A stretch of DNA of 64,000 bases from contig NC_081338.1 of NCBI RefSeq assembly GCF_022539665.2, positions 1,178,001-1,242,000 of the forward strand, written 5' to 3'. The notes under the pieces are model-generated. The model was not told the DNA's origin, did not search any database, and was given only the letters and a program-made list of their open reading frames with translations. Every line of letters starts with the position of its first letter. Position 1 is the stretch's first letter. Position numbers and translations under genes: made by a program. The stretch comes from Daphnia carinata. Taxonomy: Eukaryota > Arthropoda > Branchiopoda > Diplostraca > Daphniidae. Shown in pieces: positions 23,255 to 35,539 of this stretch.

Positions 23255-23930
23255 GAAAGGAACAGCATTAGATTGGCACATAGAACGATTAAAAGAAATC
23301 CAAAGCGAAACTTATAACAGTTGGAGAAATACATTAAAGAACATTTTAAATACCCAGAGCATAGCAATATACAACAAGCCCCAAATTCACCAGTAAGGCA
23401 CTTCATCAATAACATCACACAGGCGTGCAATCTAATTTATAAAGAAAGAGTAGAGGAAGAACAAGCTCTAAACATTAAAGAAATCACGCTCAAGAGCGGC
23501 ATTCCAAGCAGAAGACATTGCTTATAATAGACAAAGACTAGATCTAAAGGCCGTGTTTAAACTCGATATATAAAAACCGCAATTAGAACTGGAAGAACTA
23601 AAACATAAATGGGGAAAATGAATTTATCAGGTGTGAAACCGAAAACAAGATCCGACTCGAAGATTCCCGACCCGTACCGGCAAGGAAGGGTAGGAAACAA
23701 AGGTAGTATCCAGAACTAATAATATTAATGGGAAGAAAGACAGCCATCTAGAGACGGTTCTTACAATAGAAACCGCAAAGATCGATCGTACAAGGACGAT
23801 TCTGATAGATACTTTAATACGAACCGCTATGAATCTCGTTTCAGATCAAGCAGTCATGGGAGATATTAAGATAGTACACAGGCTACAGGCAAAGGGAAAG
23901 AGGCGACTCTAGAGCAAGATCATATGGGGG
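23255..23930 (+). pseudogene. gag: gypsy-like gag, third part
   Basis: It begins in frame with ALDWH and continues in the frame 23321-23527 with capsid-like KEHFKYPEHSN, SPVRHFINNITQACN and EITLKSGIP. This is followed by a basic Arg/Ser/Tyr-rich tail (about 23740-23870) with stops. Protease and later genes are absent. Confidence 0.65.
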
Positions 23931-24407
23931 CAGACGAAGGTCAAAATGCAACACCCTCAATCAATCCTTCGAAGGACGTCGATTGGATAACAGTAGTAGA
24001 GAAGACCCTGTAACTTCCCAAGTAGCAAAAAATTCTCCAGAAACATTGCGCCAAAGTCCTGCTGGTGTCGTATTGTAATACTACCTGAATGTTTTTTAAT
24101 AATGTGGCAATGTTGTTTTGCACCCACTTTTATGTTGCACTTCAATATTGCTTTTTCAATACTGAAGCAATATTGTTGTGCAACATTGAATGCTTGTATT
24201 GTAAATAGCCACACTATATTGCTTTTTCTCGATTTTGTATTTGCATATTATTAAACTACTGAATTAACTATAGTAGTTGAATTTATAATAAATTAATTGA
24301 TATGAAGACGAACTGATAGACAAAACTTCTGTATTTACATATATAAACATATCTGGGTTACGAATGGACACGATGAAAGCTCAGTGTAAATTGACATATA
24401 AATAACA
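23931..24407. other. AT-rich stretch with a hairpin
   Basis: No gene. It contains ATTG-rich sequence and the 24134-24184 inverted repeat. Confidence 0.45.
24134..24184. repeat. 18-bp-arm inverted repeat
   Basis: Arms GTTGCACTTCAATATTGC (24134-24151) and GCAATATTGTTGTGCAAC (24167-24184) pair at 16 of 18 positions around a 15-base loop. Confidence 0.7.
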
Positions 24408-25664
24408 TTAATCAGGATCTGACTCTATTGCAAGCGTAATTTGTACTGCCTCTTCTTCCTCTTCATCTGATGTCGATGATGGTAATTTTTGGGGACTTGG
24501 CGAAATAGGGCCTATAATTTTCGTTTGACGGATTGGCGCACGCACCAGAAAAAGGGATAGCTGTGTATCCATGTCGCTCGGACTGGTAAGTGGGTATCGC
24601 TTGAATACCGCATCTATATAATTTCATAAAAGAAGTCATGAGTAGCAGAAATAACTGGAAAAGTAAATAAATTACTTACCTTTTACACATTTGTAAATTC
24701 TGGAGTGATCCATAAAAACTTTTTTGGGGTTCTCCTTATTTGCGTTGGTTTTTTTGAGTACGTATTGGGTTGCTACTTCCTTTGTAAGCAGCTTGTTCAT
24801 GATTCCGTAAGCCATTTTAGGACCATCCACTTCACACGTACGATAGAGTTCCTCTGTCTGCATTTAGAAACATTCAAGAAGTAAATTATTTTTAATTTTA
24901 TCCTAGAAATTTAAAAACACTTCTCTCTGCTCTGAAGGCTCGTGGAGGCAACTTGTTCATCGGGCCATTTTGGTGGAGCAACATTTTGCATCCTCGAATC
25001 TCCTGTTGAAGACAACAATAATTAATAGGTTTTGAAAACATACCTAGCCGTAACTCTAAATTATTAAAATATTACTTTTATTTGCAGATTAGTGAAATGT
25101 AACTTGAAAATGAAATAAAAATTTCCGTACCTGTTGTTTCCCTCGATGTTTTCAGAAGCTTATTCTTCGGCATAGCTGATGTGTCATCATCATAGTTGTT
25201 GAAGTACTTCGGGTTGGCTGTTCTTTTCCGCTGATTTTCCATTTCACTCTTCACCAAAAGAGCACGATTGGTGGCTCGAAGGGATCTTCTAGTCGCTTGT
25301 TCAAAATTGTCTGAAAATAAATTATGCAAGGCATTTAAAACCAAACATTGAAAGTGTATTGTAATCATATATAACAAAATACATTATGATAGTAAGAGAA
25401 GTATTTAAATTAATGCTTAGCAATGGTAATCTTACTTGTAGTAGAAACTACTCTACATTGGTAGTTTATCAAGCCAGCACTCGGATTTTTCAGTTTTCGG
25501 ACAAGATTTTTTAGTTTTTCTTGCTCGGATGCCGATGCACTCCACGGACACGTTATTTTAACCGGATCAATCCAGCATGTAGGAACAACTGGGAATATTT
25601 CACAATTTCGAAAATTGGCGTGTTTGATTCCCACCACACTGAATTTCGAAGGTAAGAAAGCCAT
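24408..25664 (-). CDS. multi-exon gene, possible BEN-domain protein
   Basis: Exons by splice sites: 25436-25664 (ATG, MAFLPSKFSVVGIKHANF), 25131-25310, about 24918-25005, 24680-24857 and 24408-24613 (ends TAA). Exons 1-2 and 4-5 join in phase and are free of stops; the phase from exon 3 to exon 4 could not be resolved. Exon 2 is basic and polar. Exon 4 (KMAYGIMNKLLTKEVATQYV ... IYKCVK) running into exon 5 (DAVFKRYP) resembles the second half of a BEN domain, a DNA- or protein-binding module of chromatin proteins. Exon 5 ends with an acidic DEEEEE tail. Open exons and clean sites suggest a live gene. The BEN call is from pattern only. Confidence 0.6.
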
Positions 25665-26284
25665 TTAAAATGGAACTTCATTCACCACAGAAATAATATC
25701 AACTGAGATGAATATAACAATGCGGCATTCGAATGGGGTGTAAACGTTGAGCTCATCTGGCCAATGCCACGGGGGAGTGGCTTAACGGTTTGTATAAGAA
25801 TTTTTGAAATGTTACCCCCGGCCAGTCAGCGCTACAGAGGGATAGCTTTTTGTTGTTTCTAGAAAAATTAGGGAGGAAATTGGCTCAAGGTTAGCGCCAG
25901 GAATATACGAAAAAGACATTTTATCAGCAAATCTACAGACAGATACTAGAAGAGTTCATGTGAACTAGCATTACTTTATAGTTTCTAAACGTCCATATCC
26001 AAGGCACGCATTACAGTAAACATTTGTTAGCTATACCGAAACTTTGTGTGAAGTGCTAATTGTGGAGAGCGAGACCGACACATAGTAAGTTGGATTTTAT
26101 TTTTGTTACGGACATCCTAGCTGATATTAAGTTGTGCTCAGAATTCATGTTGTAGAATTAAAGATCATTATGGTCAATGGATTTATTGCATATTGCTACC
26201 GGTTTTTAGTGTCCAATCATTAATTATTTCTAAATGTAAAAGGTAAACAAGTGACCGGTAGTAAACTCTGAAAGCTGAACTGAA
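25665..26284. other. intergenic stretch between divergent genes
   Basis: No coding frame. It must hold the promoter of the minus-strand gene starting at 25664. Confidence 0.4.
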
Positions 26285-28196
26285 ATGACTTCGAGGTGGA
26301 CTGCGCGTCGCAAAGCATTGAAAGCAGCAAAGGAGCTCTATGCATCTATTTTGCAGCCCTATTCACGTGGTGCACCGGAGGATTCTTCAACTGCCGCAAC
26401 AGAGGATGAAAATATGTCAGCACCTACAAGTACTAAGAGAGCGAAACCTATGCTTCATCGTCAGGAAGTGACTTCATAGAACCCGCCAGCGAAAATGTAA
26501 ATAATAGATCCAAATTTTATGACAAGTCCACGTCTAGCGATGCTGTTTATAATCAAGTTCCTGATGATGCTCATGTCGATGACGGCTTAGCTTTAAATTG
26601 TCAGCGCAATTATAGCGTTCACCCAGACAGATCCCCGTCAGATATTTTTCTCAGCTCAAGCTCTGAGATTTTTGAGAATAGCTCTTCCGAGGAGTCTCAC
26701 GATGTCGAATATGTAGAAGAACCAGGAAACCAGAGGCAGAATACTATTCATGATGTAAATTCAACAGTTAGCTCAGACGATGGTACGATGTATCCTAGGC
26801 CTATTGAAGACAAAGTTAAGGACGAGCTTGCGTGTATTAAGTTCAAACACGGCCTTTCACTAAGTGCAGTAGCGGACATAGCTTCACTTTTTCGCACGAC
26901 TTGCGAATAAAATTACCTAGAGATCCTAGAACTATTTGTAGGACGGATATTGCGAAATGCGATCCAAACTTTGTGTACCTTGGGCTTGAGACGGGACTAT
27001 TGAAAAGGGTAAAGACTCCAGGGTTTGGACTACGTAATAATTCGAAAGTTATTGAAATTCAAATAAATGTGGATGGCATTCCCTTATTCAAGAGCAGCAC
27101 GAGCTGCTTTTGGCCAATTCTATGTAAAATAGTTAATTCAGACGACTGTCGGCCATTTGTAGTTCAATACTATTACGGCGGTTCAAAGCCCCCAAGCGCA
27201 AAGCATTATTTGGCAGCTTTTCTTTCGGAATTTAAAAATATTGCTACAAATGGGTTGACGTGGAATGGGAGGAAGTTTCGGTTACAGTTAAAGTTAATCG
27301 TGTGTGACGCACCAGCACGTAGTTTTTTAAAAGCTATAAAAGGACATTAGCGGTACGGTTCATGTGAGCGCTGTATGGTTTATGGGCGATATTAGGAAAA
27401 TAGGGTTATTTTTGATGATCTAAATGAAGAACTGCGTACGGACAATAATTTTAGGTCGCGAATTGATGAGAATCACCATGCGGGAATTAGTCCTTTTATA
27501 GAAATCGAGCGCCTCGACATGATTTACGATTTTCCGTTGGATTTTATACATCTTGTTTGTCTTGGTGTCATGCGCCGGTTAATTCAGAACATTTGGAGAG
27601 GCAAAATTCCACACTGCTTTTCAAGCCAACAAATTGTTTTATTTAATAACAAAATGAAGGAATGCGCAGCAGTGCTACCATCTGAATTCAATCGCAAGTG
27701 TCGCCCGATTGAAACCCTAGCTCATTGAAAAGCGGTAGATTTTAGGACATTCCTGCTTTATGTCGGCCGAATTGATTTGAAAATAATTCTTTCGGAAGAA
27801 AAATATGAGAATTTTCTTTATTTTCACGTGGCAACCCGAATTTTAGCAAATCCTCAATCTACCGTAGACCAAATCAAATATGCAGGCGAATGTCTTCGTT
27901 ATTTCGTGGGTGAGTTCCAGCGGATTTATGGAACTCAACATCTTGTGTACAATGTTCATTCATCGATACATTTAGCTAACGATTGTTTGATTCATGGCCC
28001 TCTAGATTCATTCAGTGCGTTTTCTTTTGAAAGTTACCTTGGTAAGATTAAGCGATTGATTCGGGCCGCTAAGTTGCCCCTCGCTCAACTGAAATGTCGC
28101 CTTTCTGAAATAGATTACGTCGATGACATCGGAGCAAGGTCTAATGATTATAACTGTTGCGTATCTCACGTGAGAATAGCAATTGCGTTAAGTTGA
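26285..28196 (+). pseudogene. decayed DNA transposase of the tnp2/CACTA-like type
   Basis: The frame starts MTSRWTARRKALKAAKELYA at 26285, shifts near 26430 to an acidic Ser-rich segment open to 26910, and shifts again near 26900. From 26901 one frame carries the recognisable core: LPRDPRTICRTD, INVDGIPLFKSS, FVVQYYYGGSKPP, VCDAPARSFLKAIKGH, then SCERC, DFPLDFIHLVCLGVMRRL, and near the end NVHSSIHLANDC and LDSFSAFSFESYL. It is broken by TAG at 27348-27350, a further stop near 27410 and TGA at 27726-27728. Animal proteins with this motif series are usually labelled transposase-domain proteins. The superfamily (CACTA/EnSpm-like) is my inference. No terminal repeats were found. Confidence 0.7.
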
Positions 28197-28724
28197 GTCA
28201 GTCCCTTAGCCCTGACTTCCCGGTTTTTACAATTAGAGAACTCCGTAAGGTTTTTGACTCTTTATTTGAACAACTGAGGAGGGTTTCGACGTGAATGTCG
28301 GCTGACAATAGGGCAAAGGAAGACTCCAAGATGAGTACAAAAAACTAACCGCTCTGAAAGGGACTTAAAAGGGAACTTGGAGACGTAACAGAAAAAAACG
28401 TTCTGAGGCAGTCGAACTTCGTATGCCTTCAAGAAACAAAAAAAAGGAACAACAAAACAAAAACCGGTCGACCCATAAGGGAGCCCTCTACCGGGTCCTA
28501 CCCCCACCGATCAAATCGGTGACAATAACTATCATTCACGTGGTAAACATCTGGAAATAGGCACTCTTTTGTGTCGAAAAAAGCAGAAAGATTTTGCATT
28601 ACAAGTGATGGCTTAGCGTTTGAAATATTATCGGCATCGGAAAGGTATGTTGTAGCATCTCAGCTGCAATTTTGCGTATGTCGTCGAGGAAACAAGATCA
28701 AAGTTTTCAATACACCAGTAAAGG
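28197..28724 (+). other. probable tail of the decayed transposase
   Basis: About 28560-28724 has a plus-strand frame (RFCITSDGLAFEILSA, FCVCRRGNKIKVF) like the C-terminus of the same transposase family. The stretch before it shows nothing. The gypsy LTR begins at 28725 and cuts it off. Confidence 0.4.
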
Positions 28725-29377
28725 TGTAACGAATCGTCTAGCGAAGCCCCTTCTTACCTTCTTTCTCAATAGACTAGAACCTCATACCTGTAGCCCCTTG
28801 TTACTCAGAGCCTTCATTTACTAACCTAGTTGTAAACTCCCTTAAGAATATAAAAATAATGAAGACATGTCTGGGCACGCTGGCTAAAAATAGATTTATT
28901 TCGGTTGGTCCGAGATTGCCCGAAATGGCCTAAAACCGCCCGACCGCTATCGTCCAAATTCGTTCGATACCGCCCGAATTTGCCCGCCTATACCTCTTCA
29001 TTACGCCCAAAATCGCCCGATATCGCCCGATATCGCCGCCTATCCTTTAACACTGTCCCGTAAGGCTCTCACGGTCGATGGCTAACATATAAGAAGCCAT
29101 CCACAACTCACAGTAGTTAGTCGATCCTGGAAGAACTATCTCGTGTAGACCTTCAGCGCCCTTCCGAGCCGCTACCTCATCCTCTCCAGCTGAAGCGTAA
29201 GTCTTCTCTTAATAATATTCGCTACTTGTCTTAGCTATCCATTGGTCGTGTAAGCCAAGTAACTTGATACGCCACTGTAGGCCCTTACCTTCGATCTGTT
29301 CAATCTATTGACTACTTGTGGTCTCTTAATACACGTTATTCTATCGTACACGTATTGTCTTAAGCTTACGATCAACA
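28725..29377 (+). repeat. gypsy 5' LTR
   Basis: Begins TGTAACGAATCGTCTAGCG, ends ATCAACA. Contains repeated CGCCCGATATCG motifs around 28980-29040 and a CATATAAG element at about 29087. Confidence 0.88.
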
Positions 29378-30084
29378 CTCCCATTTTCCACTTCCACCTC
29401 ACTTTTCCGACCTATTACGCAAATTAACCAAACTCGTAGGGAGAACGAAACTCGTAAGGCCACACAACAACAAGCGAACGATCTGATAGCCCTTTTGTGT
29501 GCATTTGTGACCGCTGCCTTAATCGAAATCAAATCAATCATCGAATTCATCAAAGTAACGGGCCAATTCGTGCAAACAGCGCAGACATACACAAACGTGC
29601 TCCGGAAGCAAGCCAACCCCAAGCACGCGACACGCCAGGGAACCCACTCTCTCATTAAGCCACTCGAAACCCTTGCAGCGACTCTGAACACAAAGCATCA
29701 GATAGCAATCACGCTATTTTGTACCAGAATCAGACAATTGATCAACCCCTTGTTAAACCTCAGCCGCGTCACAGTTCTTCCACCGCCAGTGAAGGCCAAA
29801 ATTCAATTCCTCGGAATCCAAATACAAACCGTCCAGTTTATTGCCCGTCACAAGAAATACAAAACTCTTACACTATCGGAATTGATACTAACCGAGCTCA
29901 GCCTCTAAACCAAAACGACACACACACATTGTACCCAAAGGGAGCGGACTATCAGACAGCCGAAGAACAAACAAACGCCTGGGGATACCTCGGTGACCAC
30001 TCACCCACCAAGAGGACTACAGACCAAGAGCAGTTATTCAAGGAAACAAAGGCCCACAATCACAGTGCCCAGAACAACCAAGAA
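29378..30084 (+). other. gypsy leader region
   Basis: Between the LTR and the first in-frame gag ATG. Open stretches exist in two frames (29495-29908 and 29659 onward) but neither has an ATG start with gag features before 30085. Confidence 0.5.
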
Positions 30085-31336
30085 ATGGCATCACCATCAA
30101 ATACTTACCGTAAAACCGAACAACGAAAAGGCAGGGAAGCCATCACCATGCTGAATCAACTACAAAATTTTTCGGGAAGTCCCGCTGTTCGCTTCGACCG
30201 TTGGATCAAACTTTTCGACAACGTCGTGGATATGTCCAACTGGGACAATTCCGAAATAATTAGCATGCTGTCAACTAAAATGTCAGGCGAAGCTTACGAT
30301 TTATTGCAAAATATCTTGGAATCCAGCGATACTTACGAGTACGAAGACATAAAAAAACTCTTCCAAGAAAATTACCACGGTTCCGAAGACATCGACTTTT
30401 ACCAAACCCAGTTCGACGAAATTCAACGGAAACCTAAAGAAAATATTTTAAATTACGCCTATAGATTGAAAACTCTCTATAAACGAGCTTATCCCTCTAA
30501 TTATCAAGAAACGCCAGAAGAACAAACAACTCAATTAAGACTACTTCGGCAAAAATTTCTGCAAGGGCTCGAACCTGAACTGCAAAACATTGTAAGACAC
30601 AAAATTGTCTAGCTTCGAAGAACTCGTGTCCATCACACAAAAATACGCCAAGCGCGTCCAGTCGGACACAATAGAAAAAGACAAACAAATATTTGTCAAT
30701 GCAGTGACTAATACACAAAATGACACAGCGATGTTACAAGCAATCGAAAAGCAAAGTGACCACATTAACTCAATCGCCTCCACCCTGAAGATGGCCACAA
30801 CGGAGCCCGCTCGGCAAGAAACTAACACATCTCCTGAATTAAACAACAAAATCGATCGCCTAACAGACATCATTACAAATCTCGGCAGCCTCATGCGAAC
30901 AAGCTTCCGCCAAGAGAATGGAATCCGCCAACCAATAAGAAGCAACTCCAGTTATTCCCCAAACCAATCAAAGCAAGTCAGTTTCCCAAACCCCGCCCCG
31001 CGCAACACTTTCACTCGCCAAAGCCAAACAAACGGATTCCGTCAGCCATTCACAAACGCCTTCGGCCAAGGCGACGGAAATATCTCAGGTCAGCAACCTC
31101 CCCAACCAAACAGATCAGGTCAGGTGCAAAACGCCGTAGGGTGCTCCAACTGCGGTCTCACTAACCATAGCATCGAATCTTGCTTTCGATATTTAAAACG
31201 GCAGACAGCACCAGGTACCCCACCTACCTGTTACGTTTGCCAACAGCTGGGCCATATAGCAAAGTTTTGTCCCAATAAAAGAAACTTAATAAGGCCCAAT
31301 GAAATTAACGACTCTACGAATCAGGGAAACGAATAA
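30085..31336 (+). pseudogene. gag: gypsy gag, one frameshift
   Basis: The first suitable ATG is 30085 (MASPSNTYRK). Residues after it match a gypsy capsid (LQNFSGSPAVRFDRWIKLF, LLQNILESSDTYEY, LRQKFLQGLEPELQ). The frame ends at TAG 30610-30612, but the next frame takes over at about 30604, so a single extra base in the run CAAAATT accounts for the break. The second part ends in two CCHC zinc knuckles (CSNCGLTNHSIESC, CYVCQQLGHIAKFC) that bind RNA during packaging. A programmed +1 shift at gag-gag is unlikely; a mutation is simpler. Confidence 0.85.
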
Positions 31337-31350
31337 GGGCCGGCCATAGA

Positions 31351-31715
31351 GTGGGGTCGACGGAGAATAGGTCAGTAAGCCCTGAAATGTTACCATCAGT
31401 CGCAACAATTACAGCATTCAGTAAATCAGCAGCCCCACGACTCTCGGTAGAAATTCACGATATCCCGTTCAAAGCATTGTTCGATACTGGCGCGGCCAGA
31501 AGCCTATTACATATAGATATTTTTAATCAAATAGCGTCGGAACATCAACTAAGTTGCTGTTAGTCAACTAAGTTGCTAAGAGTCCGACGTAGAATTATTC
31601 GATGTGTACAATAAGAAATTGTTCATGTTAGGGATAGTTTCCCTACCCGGTCTACGGCGCCAATATACTAGACCAAGAATTTATCGTCACGAACGGTATA
31701 TCTGAAGCATGTATA
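31351..31715 (+). pseudogene. pol: gypsy protease, interrupted
   Basis: The aspartic protease motif ALFDTGAARSLL is present (frame 31351-31563), with the single DTG that retroviral-type proteases use as dimers. The frame ends at TAG 31561-31563, created next to a short duplication of TCAACTAAGTTGCT. The usual C-terminal ILGLD motif appears in another frame at about 31710-31725, fused to the RT ORF. The enzyme is therefore broken between its flap and C-terminal part. Confidence 0.8.
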
Positions 31716-33209
31716 TTGGGTTTGGACGCCGCAGACAACCACGAATTTATTTTTGATGGTCGCTCTAAAACTATATTTCTTGCCCGCGACGGACCGGGAA
31801 GTAATCAAGAAATCGAGCAAGAAGGTTTATTGCCGAAAAGCCAAGAGCCGACAGTTAAAATGGCAATGACCTTAGTTAAGAGGGTTCTAATTGCCCCCAG
31901 ATCTTCTCAAGTTGTAGAGGCCACATTTAAGGAAAATGGTGATAACATGGACACCAACTCCCTCTTTTTGTTTTCCCAGAGTATGGATTTACCTGAGGGA
32001 ATATTTATAGGCAATTTTATAAATGCTAGAAAAGATAACGGGAAATATCAGATCGTCGTGGAAAACAAATCTAATAGGGCACATGCTCTGCCGAGGGATA
32101 GTTCCCTAGGAGAGGTAGAATTCTCTTGTCAACTGATAGGCAAAGTATCATCAGGTCAAGAGTCTGCTTCTCCGGCGAACCCTCCGGACAAGGAATGCGT
32201 ACCCGAACCAGATGTAGACCCCCAATATAAAAAACCTTTGGCGGCACTTCTCAACGAATTTACCGACTTATTTGCGACAAAAGACTCCGGGCTAGGAAGT
32301 ACAAGTTTAATCACACATTTCATCGACACAGAGGGAAAAGGACCCATTCGACTTCGACCTTACCGTACAGGCCAAGGCCAAAAAGAGGAATTAGAGAAGC
32401 AGATAAAAGAAATGTTGCAAGCAAACGTAATACGGCATTCCACGTCCCCATGGGCAGCACCAGTAATTTTAGTGGTTAAAAAAACAGGAGAAATGCGTTT
32501 TTGCATCGACTATAGGAAACTAAATAATTTAACAAAAAAAGACTCTTATCCACTTCCGAGAATTGATAGCACTCTAGACCGGTTATACGGAAAGAAATTC
32601 TTTACAACTTTGGATTTGGCTTCAGGCTATTGGCAGATCGAGCTAGAAGAGTCATCTAAAGAGAAAACCGCCTTTATCGTAGAAAACAATCTCTACGAAT
32701 TCATTAGAATGCCTTTTGGATTGTGTAATGCGCCGGCTACCTTCCAACGATTAATGAACCATATACTTAGAGATGTAGCAGGACAAAAAGCTCTAGTTTA
32801 TTTAGATGACGTAATCATCTTTTCCGATTCCTTCGAAAGTCATCTGAGCGACATTCGAGAAGTCTTTACCTTAATTAAAAATGCAGGACTAAAATTAAAA
32901 CTAAAGAAATGTCAATTTATGAAGCAATCAGTAAAATACCTTGGGCATGTTACTTCCACCGACGGCATCGGTCCTGACCCAGAAAAGGTAGACAATATTG
33001 CCAATTATAAAGTTCCCACTTCAGCAGAAGAAGTACGATCGTTCTTAGGATTAGCGGGGTATTATCGACGTTTCATCGAAAACTTCGGAGCTATTGCTCA
33101 ACCACTGACCGCAAAAACCCATAAAAACGCATTAAACAAACCCTTCGTTTGGACTAATGATGACCAAATATCTTTCGAAAAGCTCCGCACGTTTGTGTTT
33201 AATGTTTAA
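31716..33209 (+). pseudogene. pol: gypsy reverse transcriptase
   Basis: One open frame of about 497 codons. RT motifs appear in order: VIRHSTSPWAAPVILV, MRFCIDYRKLNNLT, SYPLPRIDSTLDRL, LDLASGYWQIEL, RMPFGLCNAPATFQRLM and ALVYLDDVIIFS, where YLDD holds two of the catalytic Asp residues. The thumb and connection follow (SFLGLAGYYRRFIENF). All key residues are present, so the RT domain itself is intact. The frame is lost at 33209 just before RNase H. Confidence 0.92.
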
Positions 33210-33517
33210 TCACTCCCCCGCTATTAGCCTACCCTAATTTTGACCTCGAATTTTTATTGTTCACCGACGCCAGCGATTACGGCATCGGCTCTGTCCTCTC
33301 ACAGATACAAAACGGCGTAGAGAAACCCATAGCATACGCCAGTCGGCAACTAAAACCGGCTGAACAAAAATACGCCACAGTAGAAAAAGAGGCATTAGCC
33401 GTGGTATTCTCTATTAAGCATTTCCGACACTACTTACTAGATAAACCGTTTACAGGAATTAGCGATCACCGCCCCCTTCAAGGTTGGAGGAACAGAAAGA
33501 CAACAACGGCAGATTAG
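33210..33517 (+). pseudogene. pol: gypsy RNase H, frameshifted at both ends
   Basis: The frame 33257-33517 reads LFTDASDYGIGSVLSQ with the first catalytic Asp, KPIAYASRQLKPAEQKYATVEKEALAVV with the Glu, and ends SDHRPLQG with the later Asp. It differs in frame from RT on the left and from integrase on the right, where the change occurs near 33490. RNase H removes the RNA strand during reverse transcription. Confidence 0.85.
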
Positions 33518-35274
33518 GCCATTGGGCCATCTTATTAGCTGGTACCAATTACAAAATTAAGTACCGGCCAGGCCGTGTGCACCAAAACGCCGATTGTCTG
33601 TCCCGCCTTCGCGTCGCCAATATTCGTGCGGATAACGTAGAAATAGATATCGTAGCTAGCCAAGCAGCAGACCCATTATGCCAAGCAATAAGGAAATATC
33701 TGGACGACGGAGTTCTTTCAGAAGAGAACGAAAAAAATATGCCAATTTGGGCAAAAGAAATTAGTTTTTATCAAATTACAAGTGGTGTGCTTTATAGAAT
33801 AGAAACACCGACGGCAAAAAGCAAGAGAAATATTTTAAATCCCCAAGTTATTCTGCCCCTTACTTTACGGCGGGTTGTGCTAAAACAAATGCACGACGAC
33901 CCCATGTCAGGTCACCTTGCCTTCCTGAGAACTTATCTAAAAGTTAAGAATAATTACTATTGGCCCACAATGAGAAAAGATATAAAAGAATACTGCTCTG
34001 CTTGTGAAATTTGCATCGCGAATACTAACTCCAGCCTCAGAGCCTTCCTCTTCCCACATGAACTAGCTAAATTCCCATTTCAGGTTATAGGAATAGATTT
34101 TTTAGGCCCCATCCAACCAATCTCCCCTAACGGAAATAACTGTATTTGCGTAATCACTGACTACTTCACGAAGTACGTGATTGCTGTCGCCCTACCCGAT
34201 CAAACTGCCCGTACCACGGCAGAATGCGTCTATAAAAATATTGTACTAATCCACGGACCCCCATTAGCGATCGTCTCAGATAGGGGACCGAATTTTACAT
34301 CCAGTCTATTTAGATACTTTTGCAAAAAACTCAATATCGAACAAAGATTTACCACGGCATATAACCCGGCAAGCAATGGGGAAACGGAAAGATTCAACCG
34401 AACCCTCACGACTGTGCTAAGAAAAGAACTCGTAGACGGGCAGCATCATAATTGGGAAGACGTATTAGGGGAAATATGTTTCGCGTACCGAGCATCCGTT
34501 CATTCCTCCACGAACGAGTCACCCTACTACATGATGCACGGTCGGAATTGTAACATGCCCATAAACAAAATTCTGGGAGCAGTCCCCAAGGCCGTACCCC
34601 CATCGGGTGGCTACGTCGACACGCTGTTACAAAGACTGCGATACAGTTTTCAACGGGCGCGAGAAGAAAATGAGAAAGCCAGAGAACGCCAAAAAGAACA
34701 ATACAACAAAAGGGCAAAAACATTCGATTACAAACCGGGAGATAGAGTATTGTTAGATGTCCGGGTTGTGCAAAAAGGAGACAATAGGAAGTTTACATCG
34801 AAATTTCGAGGCCCTTATCGTGTCGTCAAAGTGTACTCCAATCGTACAGTGGATATAGCAGACAATTCGTACAACTGCCAACTAGTGCACAGTAACCGGC
34901 TTAAACCTCTGTACGAGACTATGTTATGGACGGACGAACCCATGCCAGATATCGAGTCCTCGGTCGAACCAAATGACCGATTCCGAAAGCCCATCGCTAC
35001 TCAAACTCGTGAAGAGGAACGATCCGATAGTGAAAACGAACTCGACCAGAATATTGTGGACCGAAGTGATGTCACGGACGATATCGAACTAGAAAGTAGT
35101 GCGCCCCAAGGTGCGGTTACATTGGAACCAACGAGTGCAACCGTGTCGACCCCAGGCGACGTGGTTCCCGAACACGTGGGCAATAACCCTACCGAAACCC
35201 CGAATGAAAACCTCCCACGGTTGCGTGCCAGGTCAACGATCCGGCCAAGGACACGTCTTATAGCAGAAATCTAA
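33500..35274 (+). CDS. pol: gypsy integrase with RNase H tail
   Basis: A long open frame to TAA at 35274. It starts in the end of RNase H (YKIKYRPGRVHQNADCLSR). The integrase zinc module follows (HDDPMSGH ... CSACEIC, HHCC). The core has FQVIGIDFLGP, IVSDRGPNFTSS and NGETERFNRTL, giving the D,D-35-E triad. The C-terminal part has the GPY/F module (KFRGPYRVVKVY) and then a long acidic tail to the stop, with no chromodomain. Catalytic residues are all present, so this part could still be open, but upstream frameshifts prevent a normal Gag-Pol product. Confidence 0.92.
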
Positions 35275-35539
35275 ACTAAAATACGAACGGCAGTGCGAAT
35301 AGTGGTGGCCTTATAAACATCTTGTTTTGACCTTAGGAGGAAAACAATAAACTAATAGAAAAGGTTAAGTGCTACAGACACTCAAGTGGGACCGGCGCGA
35401 CCGTTTACAACCAGGACGAAACGCCCTAACAAGTTCATGAACTCTACGCCACATTGCAAATGGGACGGAAAGGAGTATTTAAGCAAACCAGAAACGACGA
35501 ACAAGCATCCACTTCACCTCCAGATCCAACAGAACAATC

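Noticed and set aside
29495-29908. 137-codon frame in the gypsy leader
   Set aside because: It is in another frame than gag, ends without joining it, and has no recognisable domain.
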